Source of the DNA: Heloderma charlesbogerti
Lineage: Eukaryota; Chordata; Lepidosauria; Squamata; Helodermatidae
Direction of reading: 5' to 3'
Length of the DNA: 64,000 nucleotides
NCBI GenBank assembly: GCA_026122225.1
Contig: JANEZZ010001866.1
Location: 186,001 to 250,000, forward strand
Positions 11,901 through 21,110 of the stretch are shown one piece after another; position 1 is the first letter of the stretch; the number at the start of each line of letters is the position of its first letter. The position numbers were made by a program, and so were the translations under genes. Under the pieces are notes generated by a model. It was not told where the DNA came from and ran no database searches. It worked only from the letters and a program-made list of their open reading frames with translations.

Positions 11901-14630
11901 TGACCATTGGCTATGCTGGCTGGAACTGATGGGACTTGAAGTCCAACACATCTGGAGGATGGCAGGGTGGAGAAGGCTGCTGCAGCCTGTAGTTAGAACG
12001 ACAACAGACTGAATACAGGTTTAAGGGCAGAAACAACAGACGTCTTGGTGACTTGTCTGATGCTGTGGCATTACAGAAGCTAAACAGATATGGACCCAGA
12101 TGCTGCCTGGATCAGAGTCCACTCTGAATTTTCTAAAACAGCCTTCGCCAACGTGGTGCCCTGGAGATGCATGGGACCAGAATCCCCAGCATGCCCCAGC
12201 CAGCATGACTAGGTGGGACAGGCTGGCTGTCCTCGTCCAACCAGTGCCTACTCCAGGTTTCTGAAGGCCCTTGGGACATCTTCAGTCGGTCCACTCTACC
12301 TTCTCGCCACCACTGTCGCGAGCTGTGCTTGCTCCTCATCCTCTTTCTCATCATGGCTGCCTCTTGCTTGCTTGGCAGGCAGAGAGCCAGGGCGCAAGGA
12401 GGCCGCGGGGCATCTGCTGGGCCTCCTTCTCACCACCATTGGTGCCTGGGGTAGAGCAGAGGCGGGGGAACAAGTAGGCTGCAGGGGGGACGAGGGGGAG
12501 CCACTCCAGGGGCTCTCATCAGTGGGCCCCTGCTGGGGTGTGGCCCTCGGCGAGCCCCCACCATGCCTACGAATGACGCCGGCCCTGAGTCCAACACATC
12601 TGGTGGGCACCAGGTTGGGGAAGGCTGTTCTAAACGAAGAGCCATGTATAAGTATAAGAACTAGATACATACAATGAGGTGGAGCTGTAGATGAAATGCC
12701 TTCCATGGCTACATTTTAAAAAGCAGGGAGGCGCACAGAAAATGGACAATTTTGCAGAAAAAGATCAAAATGAAGTCCCACTTTTTATTTTTTTCAAATG
12801 CAAAATATAATCACTCAGAGGCACTGAGACATTTCCCATTCTCTTAACTTAATTCATAAGTGTGAATCCTGGCTGAACCAGTTTTGTGAAATTTTGGACT
12901 GCACAATTCAATCTGAACCTTCCAGGTGCAAATGTTAGGATGGATTCTGATGGATTTCAACTGAGTTTTTATTATTTTAGTGTATATTTAGCTGGATGTA
13001 AAATTAAAATCCTAATCGAATTGTGTAGGGGTTTCTGTTTATATGACTGATTTAGGTCAGCCTTCCCAACAGGTGTCCTCCAGATGTTTGGAACTACAGC
13101 TTCCACCAGCCCCACTCAGCGTGGCCAATTGTCGGGATGATGGTAGTTGTAGTCCAAAACATCTGGAGGGGGCCAGATTGGGGAAGGCTTATTTAGCTCT
13201 TGATTGATTATGAACTGACTAGAAGTCCATATTTAAACACACACACACACAGATGGACCAACCTCAACCCAAGCAAGAAATGCTTCACACGAGTTGCTTG
13301 GCCAGCTCTGCCCTGAACCTAGAATTTCTCAGTCCCCATAGATACTTGGGTGGTTCAGAGAGGGAATGCAAGACCTGGAATGGTATACAAGCTTGCTTGA
13401 AAGAGATGACACTTGTGTTCAGTTTTAAACTGGTCCCATCCGAGTCTCTCTTTTTCATGCTTTTTTGCTTCCCTATTGGGAAAAAGCCCAACACATGCAT
13501 GCTAATATGCTTGTGAGGACAGCATCTCTGAGAATATGCGGACTGCTACCCCTCACCAGAACCAAAAGCTTAGGGGGCAGAGCTTGCAGGCAGTTTAAGC
13601 CCTGGCAGTAATTTTTTAAACAACAACAAAACCCCTATTTATGATAACAACAGAATGTTTGAGCCTTTGGGTTCTCCCCTTACTTACATCGTCTTTGGAA
13701 TTTAATCCAATCTTCTCTTTCAATTTCGTGTCTTTGGACTCCTTTTCTGTTTCCCGCACAAGCTGCTTGATGAAACCCCCAGGAATGACTGAGAAAAGTG
13801 GGGGTGGAGATGTAGGTGGGGGGCTGCGGTCTTCTTCCCTAATCTGTTGGCACAAGCAGAGGTTGGGTCACTGAACAGCACCAGCAACTGTTGTTGTACT
13901 AACCCCCTGCCACACGGATACAGGCTATACCAGCCAACAACAGACGTCTGTTACTTCTGTGTCAGGAGAAAATCTACTCTCCGTTAAGATTTCCTAAGAG
14001 GAACCTCAAACAGGACAGATAAGATGCTTAAGAGACATAAAACTCAATGCATGGATGACATTTGTGCATGCAAAGTCCAGAAAGCAGCTTTGGTTGCGGA
14101 AGGACAATCATTTTTAAAAGAATGCACATATACATTCTTTTGACCCATTCAAATAGGTTTTGCAGGATTTTAAAACAGTACAAGAACCTGCCAACCTGTT
14201 TGACCAGACATAAATGTGGGATGAATGTATACACCATGATCAGTGATTCCCTATTTCAGCTCTGGGCAAAAAATTAGAATCCGTCTCCAGCCAAAAGCAA
14301 CCAAATGCAGAAGGGACAGTCAAAGTAGAGACCCTCACAATGAGGAGCCAAAACCAAAAGACCTTTATAGGGAAAGGGATGTTTGTTTAGTTAATTGTGC
14401 TAGTGAGAAGCTAGTTAAGATTGGGAGTGCTGAGCCACAACTACAGGGAGCTGGTAGGCATTTGCAGTGTTTTGACTGGGTTTGCAAAAGCAAAGGCATT
14501 AGAGGAGGGCAACAATCCACCACCCTTGTGCCACAGGTTCATGCGTCTCTCTGCATGCAGCACTGACGGCGTGAAGGGGAACACCACTTTCCTTTTGCTC
14601 CCACAGAGCCAGACGTGATGAGATGGCCAT
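2830..14630 (-). CDS. MYO18B: MYO18B, unconventional myosin-XVIIIb, first nine coding exons (partial gene)
   Basis: Nine exons join in phase on the minus strand: 14592-14630, 13688-13843, 9647-10414, 9142-9208, 7895-8007, 7444-7620, 4571-4769, 3376-3518 and 2830-2930. They encode about 587 residues, and the gene runs off the left edge. The first 13 residues match human MYO18B (MAISSRLALWEQK), and the second exon carries PPPLFSVIPGGFIKQLVRET. Then come a large K/E/G/P-rich exon, an SH3-like lead-in (exons 4-5), the EDLASL/NESSV motor entry, a myosin-18 type P-loop (GRSNAGKT) and the TRFSM region. Known role of the family: a striated-muscle myosin of the sarcomere and nucleus, thought to have little or no ATP-driven motility. 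The coding start has a strong Kozak context (A at -3, G at +4). All acceptors are AG and all donors GT except the first, which is GA. Assignment to MYO18B rather than MYO18A rests on the N-terminus and on the GRK3 neighbour. Confidence 0.93.
3376..3518 (-). CDS. MYO18B: MYO18B coding exon 8, motor (residues 507-554)
   Basis: The exon encodes VEKIQAMFRVLRAFGTVST and then EASTRFSMLMALDFSPTGRI, equivalent to the switch I region of the motor. The acceptor is gatcttgcag and the donor gtaatg. Phases match the neighbouring exons. Confidence 0.94.
3646..3790 (-). repeat. L2-like LINE 3' fragment
   Basis: ccaaggcagtttacaat and the A-rich flank are the reverse complement of the L2-type tail seen several times in this window. 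Confidence 0.45.
4020..4362. mobile_element. hAT-like non-autonomous DNA element with terminal inverted repeats
   Basis: The left end (gctgaacctctcagcccaag) and the reverse complement of the right end (ggggtgttgagcctcagacc) are imperfect inverted repeats. The flanks carry agatctag and tgatctag, an 8-bp duplication with one mismatch, as expected for hAT. No transposase frame is present. Confidence 0.55.
4571..4769 (-). CDS. MYO18B: MYO18B coding exon 7, P-loop exon (residues 441-507)
   Basis: The exon encodes KRDGLPPHIFSVAQRAYWNM, then RQDQTIMPLGRSNAGKTTCC. The P-loop GRSNAGKT (about residues 477-484) keeps GK(T) but departs from the GESGAGKT of conventional myosins, as is usual in class XVIII. 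Acceptor ctccag, donor gtgagt, ending in phase 1. Confidence 0.95.
5550..5692. mobile_element. Palindromic MITE (hAT-like), copy with near-perfect hairpin
   Basis: Two arms of about 55 bases (tgttggcctacaactcccag and its complement) flank a short tgctatgctatgc core. This is the cleanest fold-back in the window and belongs to the dispersed MITE family described under findings. Confidence 0.7.
5985..6330 (-). repeat. L2-like LINE fragment
   Basis: An A-rich run, then aggtagtctacaacaattt and cttcctaaaggccaagagag, match on the minus strand the usual L2-type 3' end of reptiles. It contains a 16-base poly(A). Confidence 0.5.
6955..7165 (+). mobile_element. tRNA-derived SINE
   Basis: It starts ggggctgtagctctgtggca (box A region) and has the box B gggttcgatcc. 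The body ctggagagctgc and tail aaggcagcttcc are shared with the copies at 17.8 and 22.2 kb. It is not a tRNA gene because there is no cloverleaf 3' half. Confidence 0.75.
7444..7620 (-). CDS. MYO18B: MYO18B coding exon 6, motor entry (residues 382-440)
   Basis: Fifty-nine codons in phase 0. EDLASLVNLNESSVINTL and QSQLLYTYTGPDLIALEP are the conserved start of the myosin motor domain. The acceptor is acgacag and the donor gtaaca. Confidence 0.95.
7895..8007 (-). CDS. MYO18B: MYO18B coding exon 5, SH3-like segment (residues 344-381)
   Basis: The exon encodes ATELKPDVGTPELPPG followed by VRVRVEADGAVVEVDEQNVQ, the short beta-rich module preceding the motor in class XVIII myosins. The acceptor is ttggcag and the donor gtgagt. 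The incoming phase matches exon 4. Confidence 0.93.
8650..9033. mobile_element. hAT-like non-autonomous DNA element, fullest copy
   Basis: It begins aggggtgttgaaccttaggc and ends ggaggttcacctcccct, which are imperfect inverted termini. The internal modules (gccaaatccagccc, ccatgcccccttccc, ctccactggaatgggaacac) recur in the elements at 2.1 and 4.0 kb. It lies in a MYO18B intron. Confidence 0.55.
9142..9208 (-). CDS. MYO18B: MYO18B coding exon 4 (residues 322-343 plus 1 nt)
   Basis: The exon encodes WYEAEKVWLVQKDG, matching human WYEAEKVWLAQKDG at the start of the SH3-like segment before the motor. It ends in phase 1 at a gttagt donor, a weaker but valid GT site. Confidence 0.92.
9647..10414 (-). 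CDS. MYO18B: MYO18B coding exon 3, large charged N-terminal exon (residues 66-321)
   Basis: This 768-bp exon has 256 codons in phase 0. The chosen acceptor is tttcttggtttcccag at 10415, the only site near the N-terminal end of the open frame that keeps phase with exon 2. NGEK and PLPFKR match the human NGEK...VPFKR anchor. The rest is highly charged and of low complexity, with K/E/G/P repeats (for example KEKPGGAGKGSEESKEE), and is expected to be disordered. The human counterpart is also long and poorly conserved, so most of this sequence is lineage-specific. The donor is gtgagg. Confidence 0.85.
10732..10970 (+). repeat. L2/CR1-like LINE 3' end
   Basis: It aligns along its whole length with 60060-60300 (gagatgggaag, gccctgctgaaagacc, tcatgtccttttagactg, gctgaggagcaggataa). 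It ends in an AAATAAAT-like tail. Confidence 0.6.
10985..11845. other. MYO18B intron, no feature recognised
   Basis: This AT-rich intron sequence between exons 3 and 2 shows no exon, repeat family or RNA that I can support. Confidence 0.4.
11848..11980. mobile_element. Palindromic MITE (hAT-like)
   Basis: Arms gccctccagatgtttgggac and its diverged complement cover cactccc-type and tgctggctgg motifs. Same family as 5550-5692. Confidence 0.65.
12139..12627. mobile_element. hAT-like element carrying the unnamed GC-rich repeat (copy 2 at 12250-12590)
   Basis: The ends are cagccttcgccaacgtggtg and caccaggttggggaaggctg. Flanks ttctaaaa (12131-12138) and ttctaaac (12628-12635) form an 8-bp target duplication with one mismatch. 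Between the MITE arms lies a second copy of the repeat at 1-335, so the unit moved as a whole or the repeat later inserted into a MITE. Confidence 0.6.
12700..13054. other. MYO18B intron, no feature recognised
   Basis: AT-rich sequence without an exon or identifiable repeat. Confidence 0.4.
13058..13190. mobile_element. Palindromic MITE (hAT-like) with target duplication
   Basis: Arms cagccttcccaac...cctccagatgtttgg and the inverted partner end in ggggaaggct. Flanking atttaggt and atttagct form an 8-bp duplication with one mismatch. Confidence 0.7.
13688..13843 (-). CDS. MYO18B: MYO18B coding exon 2 (residues 14-65)
   Basis: Fifty-two codons in phase 0 on both sides, starting IREEDRSPPP and containing SVIPGGFIKQLVRETEK, a segment conserved in vertebrate MYO18B. 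The acceptor is ccaacag and the donor gtaagt. Confidence 0.93.
14592..14630 (-). CDS. MYO18B: MYO18B coding exon 1 (start codon, residues 1-13)
   Basis: The ATG is at 14628-14630 and the exon encodes MAISSRLALWEQK, identical to the human N-terminus as I recall it. The exon ends in phase 0 at AAG, and the intron starts GAAAGT where GTAAGT is expected. The position is fixed by protein identity, not by the splice site. The nearest GT, 4 bases further on, would shift the frame and meet a TAG at once in exon 2. Confidence 0.85.
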
Positions 14631-14781
14631 GCTGATGTGGTGAGAGTGTCTCAGAGACTATGGTGCTTCACAGATGGGACACAAGGAATGATGCTTTATG
14701 GAGATGTGGGACACCCGCCTGCAACAGGACCAGAAACACACACAGTGCAGTGGGGAAGAAGAGGCAGAGACGGAAGAGACA

Positions 14782-14825
14782 GAAGGAAGGAAGGAAGGAA
14801 GGAAGGAAGGAAGGAAGGAAGGAAG
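14782..14825 (+). repeat. (GGAA)n microsatellite
   Basis: Uninterrupted ggaa units, about ten in a row, upstream of the MYO18B start codon. Confidence 0.95.
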
Positions 14826-14859
14826 GGAGAAATTTATCAGACAAATCGCCTACAAATAC

Positions 14860-15430
14860 AACTGTTTCCTTTACTCTTCAGGTTTGCGGTGCGGGGAGGA
14901 CTCTTGCAGGGAGCTGAATTATTCCTTTCCATTTTTCTATATCCCTAAATTAAGAAATTGCACAATTCCATCAGGCGAAGAGTCACAGAGCAGGGCCACC
15001 CAGCAAACTTAAAACAGGTCATTCCTTTTTCCTCAGGGAACTCTGAGCATCATACTAATTCTTGGAAGAGGCAATGCAGAATCCTCAGTACCCTCTCCAC
15101 ACTGCATTGACCAGGATTTGTTGTGAGAAAGTGACAGTTAAAAGGCTATAAAACCCAGTATAGATTGGTAGCATACATATGTCCATCATGATGCAAATCT
15201 CTACACAGTTATTCTCCTTAGCTCTGACCACCAAGGGAAACACACACAAAGGATAAAAATCAGAAATCTCCCCTCTCTTCTTTTAAAGACTGGTTGTTTT
15301 TGTGCATAACAGTGTCACTGCTACGCAAAGTTATCCCCTCTATCAACACAGATCAAGGCTCCACAGTGAATCACTGGACATCGTTGTAGCTGGGAATCAA
15401 AGCAGAACTTCTGGGTCCCATGAGGCCCAG
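14860..15430. other. Intergenic, upstream of MYO18B start; no feature recognised
   Basis: The MYO18B 5' UTR may begin in or beyond this stretch, but I see no signal that fixes a transcription start. Confidence 0.35.
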
Positions 15431-15438
15431 GTGACCTC

Positions 15439-15493
15439 TGTGGCTCAAAGTGGGCTATGGTCCACTTTGGGCTATAGCCCACTTTGAGCCACA
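15439..15493. repeat. Perfect 20-bp inverted repeat (hairpin)
   Basis: tgtggctcaaagtgggctat at 15439-15458 is exactly complementary to 15474-15493, with a 15-base spacer. It is not related to the MITE arms. Confidence 0.85.
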
Positions 15494-15504
15494 GTCCATG
15501 AAAG

Positions 15505-15600
15505 CTAAGGCCAAATAAATGTGTTAGCCTTTACGGTGCCACAAGACTCTTCGTGGCATTTGCTGCAACAAACTAACCTGGCTCCCCCTCTGGAAGTCAT
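15505..15600 (+). repeat. Dispersed repeat 3' fragment
   Basis: gtgttagcctttacggtgcc, acaagactcttcgtgg and aactaacctggctccccctc form a tail I recognise as a common reptilian interspersed repeat, without a name. A short related piece lies near 26705-26750 in the other orientation. Confidence 0.4.
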
Positions 15601-16371
15601 CAGACAGCAGTCCTACAACAACGGTATGAGTCCTCTGAGCTACCCCCAATCCTGGATGCCACTGCACCCGGCCAAGCACTGGCCCTCACACAGCTGGCCT
15701 CTCCCCGCCAGGAGCCCTTGCAGTCCGGCGTCTGCAAAAGGTTTCCCAGGAGAGCACAGGAGACAACTGGGCGACCTTTTCCTGCTGACACTGTGGAAAT
15801 CTGGCCTTTGCAGCTTCTCCTTGGAGCCACCTGGCCCCTCTCAGCCCAAATAGCTCTGTGTTCAAGTCACTTTACTGTGCACTGAGCAGGACGGCCAGGC
15901 CAGGGGCTCCTGCCTGCGTCCCAGGGCATTGCTGCTATTCTTGGGCAAAGCTGGGCGCCAGCCCCTGCTGCAGGGAAGGGTGGCTGCATCGTAAAAGCTC
16001 CACAACACCGCCTTCTTCTAAAGAAAGTAGCGCCTCCAGGGTGGGAGGGGCAGCTCTGACTGGATGCTACTAAAAATTAATGGGGAGGGGCATTATACAT
16101 TTTCTGGAGGAGTGGCTTTACATGATTATTTGGTGTATCTTAACCCCACAAGCTGCATGGGGTTTTCTCGTGTCTTGACACAGCACTTGAGAGCAAGAGG
16201 CGCACCAGTGGGAGCCCTGCCATGACCGAATCAAGGCTCTCGGGGCGCACCTAGAGTCCATCCAACCCAACCTACTACTGTCCAGGCTGAGCCATCCATG
16301 CACTCTGTTTTTCCACAGGAGAGGGGATGTGGAGGGAGCTCACATGGAGCTCACAGCCAATTGAGGGAGAG

Positions 16372-16610
16372 TGTGTGGTGTATTGGTTAGAGTGTAGGAC
16401 TGGGACTTGGAGACCCAGTTTCTAGTGCCCACTCGCCCAAGAAGCTCACTGGGTGACTTTGGGCCAGTCACTGACTCTCAGCCTAACCTCCCTCACAGGC
16501 TGTTGTGAGGATAAAAATGGAGAGGTGGGGGATTTATGTAAGCCGCTCTGGGTTCCTTGCAAGTGGGGAAAAGGTGGGATATACATGTAAGAATAAATAA
16601 ATACCCCTTT
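16372..16610 (+). mobile_element. tRNA-derived SINE with L2-type tail
   Basis: The 5' part ggtgtattggttagagtg resembles a tRNA A box. The body tgactttgggccagtcactg and ctgttgtgaggataaaa leads to ggtgggatatacatg and an AATAAATA tail. A reverse-oriented relative is at 45229-45440. Confidence 0.65.
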
Positions 16611-16860
16611 GATTCACCCAGGTGCTGGTCCTCCACAAAACACCAGAAGGCCCACCTTTGGAAGAAGGTCAGGCCCTAGTTGCTTTCTAGGCAGCACTAA
16701 GGGAGAAGAACAGCTCAAATATTTTCCATACGTCCTCAGAGTTGTCAGGGGCCTCAGGGCAGAGACCATTGGGTAACAAGCCTGGTTTTATCAAGGGCTC
16801 CAAGAACATGGAGATAAGCAAGAGGCCCACTAAGCATGGAATCAAAACCAATTGTCATTC

Positions 16861-16862
16861 CC

Positions 16863-16904
<42 letters not shown>
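16861..16904 (+). repeat. (CT)n(CA)n microsatellite
   Basis: A compound dinucleotide array, CT then CA. Confidence 0.95.
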
Positions 16905-17769
16905 TCCAATGAGCAAATGTCATGCAAAATACTGAATCAACACCAGCCATCCTGCCCCCCTGGCCCTATGCTGCAGAAATGTCAGTTTCACAAGGAAAGA
17001 ATAAAACAAGACCATATATACAATTGGGACGCATCCAGTCTTGTGAATTCCGAACACAGTTCTGGGCATCCTATCTTCAAAGGATGCAACTAAAAACCCC
17101 AGGAGGATCTCTGCATTGGTCTTTAACAACAAAAGTGAGAAGAACAGACCTAGATATGTTGGGGCTCTTTTCACCAAAGGCTGGAGATGCACAGTCATCT
17201 TTAAGTGTTTAAGTGAAGTGGTTTAAGGCAAGCTTTGATGAGAAGCAAAGAGGTTTTGCAGGTTTTGAAGCACACACACACACACACCCCAGCTCTTGCA
17301 CAGGAGGTGAATTTGGGATGAGATGTCCACAGCACACTTTTTTCAAAATACTTTAACTCTGAAAAAAACTAGGATCATCTCCAGAATGAAAGTCCAACGA
17401 GAAGATCTGTGCGTGACTAGCAGCGTGCGTAGTCTCCCAGTGGGTGTCTCCTCCGCCCCACCCGGACCCACTGCATCACCCCTTTCCCTTTCTGTCTTTT
17501 ATCCACTAAAAATGCCCCCCGCCCCAGCAGCTTTTCCCCGCAGGGAAAAAGAGAAATGGGACTTGGCATCTTTCCCCCTGTGGGCTCGAAACCAGCTTGG
17601 GCAGGGCAATTTTGAGAGGGGGGATGCAGCAGGGGGATGGGAGAGACCAGTCCTCCCCGCCATGCCAGTTCTCCACTAACACTGGTAGCCTCTGACAGCT
17701 GCTTTTCAGGGGCAGGGAGGAGCCATGGGGAGGCAGTTCCCACAACTCCCGCATGGTACCTAATTTACC

Positions 17770-17970
17770 GGGGAAGAGCTGTAGCTCAGCAGTGGAGCGT
17801 GCAGAAGATCTGCATGCAGAAGGTCCCAGGTTCGATCCCCAGCCTCTCTAAATGGGGCTGGGAAGGAAGCCTGCCCGAAACCCCAGAGAGCCGCTGCTGC
17901 CAGGCAGTGCAGACAATACTGAGCAAGATGGACCCAGGGTCTGATGTGGTATATGGCAGCTCTTCCTGTT
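17770..17970 (+). mobile_element. tRNA-derived SINE
   Basis: gagctgtagctcagcagtgg (A box region), gcatgcagaaggtcccaggt then ttcgatcc (B box), gagagccgctgctgccaggc body and a tatggcagctcttcctg end. Nearly full length. Confidence 0.8.
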
Positions 17971-18029
17971 TGAAGCAGCCCTTTGTTCAGAACCATGAGA
18001 ACTGGGATCTTACTTTAGTTTTAGCTGAA

Positions 18030-18135
18030 GGAACATCCTCAGTGGCAGAGCCCCTGCTTTGCATGCAAAAGGGCCCAGGTTCAATCCCCAAATAGGGCTG
18101 GGAAAGAATCCTGCCTGAAACCTTGGAGAGCAAGA
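18030..18135 (+). mobile_element. tRNA-derived SINE, 5' part only
   Basis: catcctcagtggcagagccc, ttgcatgcaaaagggcccag and ttcaatcccc are followed by cctgcctgaaaccttggaga. Truncated after the body; what follows is unrelated AT-rich DNA. Confidence 0.65.
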
Positions 18136-19314
18136 ATTTTGTTGCTCTTTGAAAAATAGATGAAAACGCCCTGCTCGCAACCCCAAACACGATCACACTT
18201 TCTGAGAAAAATGCGCATGTTCTCCAGCTTACAATCACATTTGCAAACTGCATCCCTTTTGATAAATGTGCACTTTAAAACAGCCATTTTTTAAAAATGA
18301 TGCATGTTCATGCTTCAGTCAATCAGGGACAGTGCACATTCGGCATGTTTGGAAAAATGCACATGTTTCCTATTCCAAAAAGACGAGATGAAGCGAGCGT
18401 CAAGGTGGGAAATGGGAGAACCTTGGCTAGCTCAAGCATCACTCGTTCGCCCTTTCCTGCAGGCTAGGGGCTAGGTGGACCAGTGGTCTGACTCAGGAAA
18501 AGCAGTGGCCGCCCAGCGGCTCCAAAGTCAGTGCTGAGCACCTTGGATGGTTCCTTGAGAGTTCTGACTGGCTCTAACTGAAACCTGGAGTGGATTCACT
18601 GCCCCACTGACTTCAGAGCCACCTGCCTCCACTGAGTGAAAGGCGGGTCCCCATGTCCCTGAGATGGCAACTGAAGAGGAGCAAGACAGAGCTCTCCAAG
18701 GACCTGGTTTTCAACATGCACATTCCCCAGTTAATAACAGACTTAATATGTGTGGATGAGCACAGATCAAACACTGGAGGCATAACTCACGTATCAACCC
18801 TGGTCCCTTCAAAACCCCACAGCCTTTCCGGTGGTGTCCGTTTGCACGTTCTGACGCAGATCATCTAGCAAGCTGTGTACAAATATGAAGCCATCCTAAA
18901 GGCACTTCCTTCCCTTTGGGCTTGCAGCAACCCACAGAAGGATGAGCAGCCCTCACCTGGCATATCGGCCTCAGGTGCAATGCTCAAGACAACACACCTG
19001 TCCCTCACAACAACCTGAAACACCAGCAGGAAGCGTGAAGAGAGTTCAGAAACAGAGATCATGCGACTGAAGGAAAGGAAGCTCCAGTCCCGTCCCCCCA
19101 ACCCCCACGCCCCCGGGTAGGGCTTGAGATAAGAGTAATAGGAGAGTTAAGATACGGGAAAGAAGCTTCGTTCCGTGACTGTTCCAGTCGCAAATCGCTG
19201 GAAATACATTTTCTCCAGGGATATGGAAATAGGTCACTGGACCAACTCACACTGGGACTCTTAGCACGGTAGCATCTTTAGAAAGCCTCAGGCATTTTGG
19301 AAGCTTTGAATCTT

Positions 19315-19390
19315 TACCAGCCTTCTCCAGGCTGATGGCCTTCAGGTGTGGCCAGGAATGATGGGAGCTGTAGTCTAACATACCTGGATG
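19315..19390. mobile_element. Palindromic MITE (hAT-like), deleted copy
   Basis: ccttctccaggctgatggcc and ggaatgatgggagctgtagt are the outer and inner parts of the family arms. The right arm is short. Confidence 0.5.
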
Positions 19391-19668
19391 CTGTTGAACC
19401 ATGCAGCTATTTGTTCTGTCTGGAGTCGATCCAGGTCTTCAGACACATCCCTGCAGTGATTATTGCATATACTGCTCCAGGTGCCTCTGTCAACTGAGGT
19501 AAGAGGGTCTTGACCAGATACAGGCCCTTTTTGGTGGTGCTACCACACCTTTGGAACACCCAGCTCAGGGATGGGACCACCCCAGGGACACCCATCATTT
19601 TGCTAGCAAGTGTGGGCATGATTTTATTTTCTCAGGACTTTGGTTATACAGTGCTAAGCTGTTTTTTA

Positions 19669-20014
19669 AAAAGGTAAAGGTAAAGGTGTCCCCAACCAGT
19701 CGTGTCTGACTCTAGGGTGCAGTGCTCATCCCCGTTTCTAAGCCGAAGAGCCAGCGCTGTCCGAAGACGCTTCCGTGGTCATGTGGCCTGCATGACTGAA
19801 CACTGAGGTGCACGGAACACTGTTACCTTTCCCACCGAGGCGGTACCTATTTATCTACTTGCAATTTCTTGCTTTCGAACTGCTAGGTTGGCAGGAGCTG
19901 GGACTGAAGATGGGAGCTCACTCCGTCACACGGCACTCGGGTCTCGAACTGCTGTCCTGCCGACCTTCCGGTCTGCAGTTCAGCGTCTTAACCACTAAGC
20001 CACCGTGGCCCCTT
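19669..20014 (-). mobile_element. Sauria SINE, full length, with target site duplication
   Basis: On the minus strand it begins with a tRNA-like head (ggccacggtggcttagtggt) and B-box-like gcagttcgagacccgagtg. It ends gtcagacacgactggttggg then acctttacctttacc, the BovB-related tail of Sauria SINEs. The exact 12-bp duplication agctgtttttta flanks it at 19657-19668 and 20015-20026. Mobilisation by BovB machinery is the established model for this family. Confidence 0.92.
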
Positions 20015-20535
20015 AGCTGTTTTTTACCCTTATCCTTATAATACATGCTGCAGAACTGTTAATTTTATGTTTAATTTAATTCTATTCTTTGTTATATTTC
20101 AAATATTTATCTGCTGCTTTGGACACTATTCATGAGCACTTTAAATGCATTAAACAAACCACCATGATTTTGGGATTCTAAAATACTGCAACCATTCTAT
20201 GCAACATCTATGATTATATTAGATCATTTTTGTCCTGTTTAGATCACTGAATGAAGTATAGATGTCAACAATCTAGGAAACAAATTTCATAAATTTGTGT
20301 ATTACATCCTCAGTAAGCTGCTACCTTGATTATTTGGGTGAATTATTTTTGTGGGGATACTGGCCACAATAGACAGAAATACAGCCTCCCATGTTGAGAG
20401 ACATACATTTCTCAAACCTTTGGAACTCAGCCTTCCTCCTATACTTGATCTGTGTGCACATGCGCGCACGCAAGCACGCACACACAAGCCCTTCAATCCA
20501 CCAGCAGTTCCCATTTCGCCATGTGAATGCACAGA

Positions 20536-20722
20536 ATCCTGGCTCACATAAGAACATATGAAGAGCCATGCTGGATCAGACCCAGGGTCCAGCTAGTCCA
20601 GCATTCTGTTCACACAGTGGCCAACTAGCTGTTGCTGGAAAACCCACAAGCAACAGCACTTCCCACCCATTTTCCCCAGCACCTGGGGCACACAGGCATA
20701 CTGCCTCACAGCCTCACACAAG
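20536..20722 (+). repeat. CR1/L3-type LINE 3' UTR fragment
   Basis: cataagaacatatgaagagc, gctggatcagacccagggtc and ttcacacagtggccaactag form a tail common in reptilian LINEs. A short piece of the same head lies at 59997-60035. Confidence 0.55.
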
Positions 20723-20989
20723 CAGCGAGTGAGCAAGGGATTTGTGGATTGGGGAACTCATCTCCAAAACTGCAGTCAGCTCAGGCACCTTCTCCGGAAA
20801 GCAACCTGGATCAGCTGCCTGAAGACAGATGGCTTTGTTCTGACTGTGCGGAAGCAAGGTTGCCAGCAGCCACAGGGAACGGCTGCATATACGTCCCTTT
20901 GGCCAAAATCTAATCAGGGTGCAGCTCAGAGGCCATGTCCACACCACACATGATGCATTGGTCAAATCCAGTTCCTTCTCTCCTGTGGG

Positions 20990-21110
20990 GGAAGGCAGGG
21001 GTGGGTGGCTGAGTATCTGCCTTGCTTGCAGAAAGTCACCGCTTGGATTCTCGGCACCTTCTGGTAGGGCTGGGAAAGACCTGCCCGAGACCCTGAATAA
21101 GAATCTGTGT
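20990..21110 (+). mobile_element. tRNA-derived SINE, degraded
   Basis: gtggctgagtatctgccttg, cttgcagaaagtcaccgc and tagggctgggaaagacctgc follow the SINE order with many substitutions. Confidence 0.5.

Noticed and set aside
17770..17970. tRNA gene (A and B boxes present)
   Set aside because: The sequence continues into a SINE body and repeats elsewhere in the window. No complete cloverleaf.
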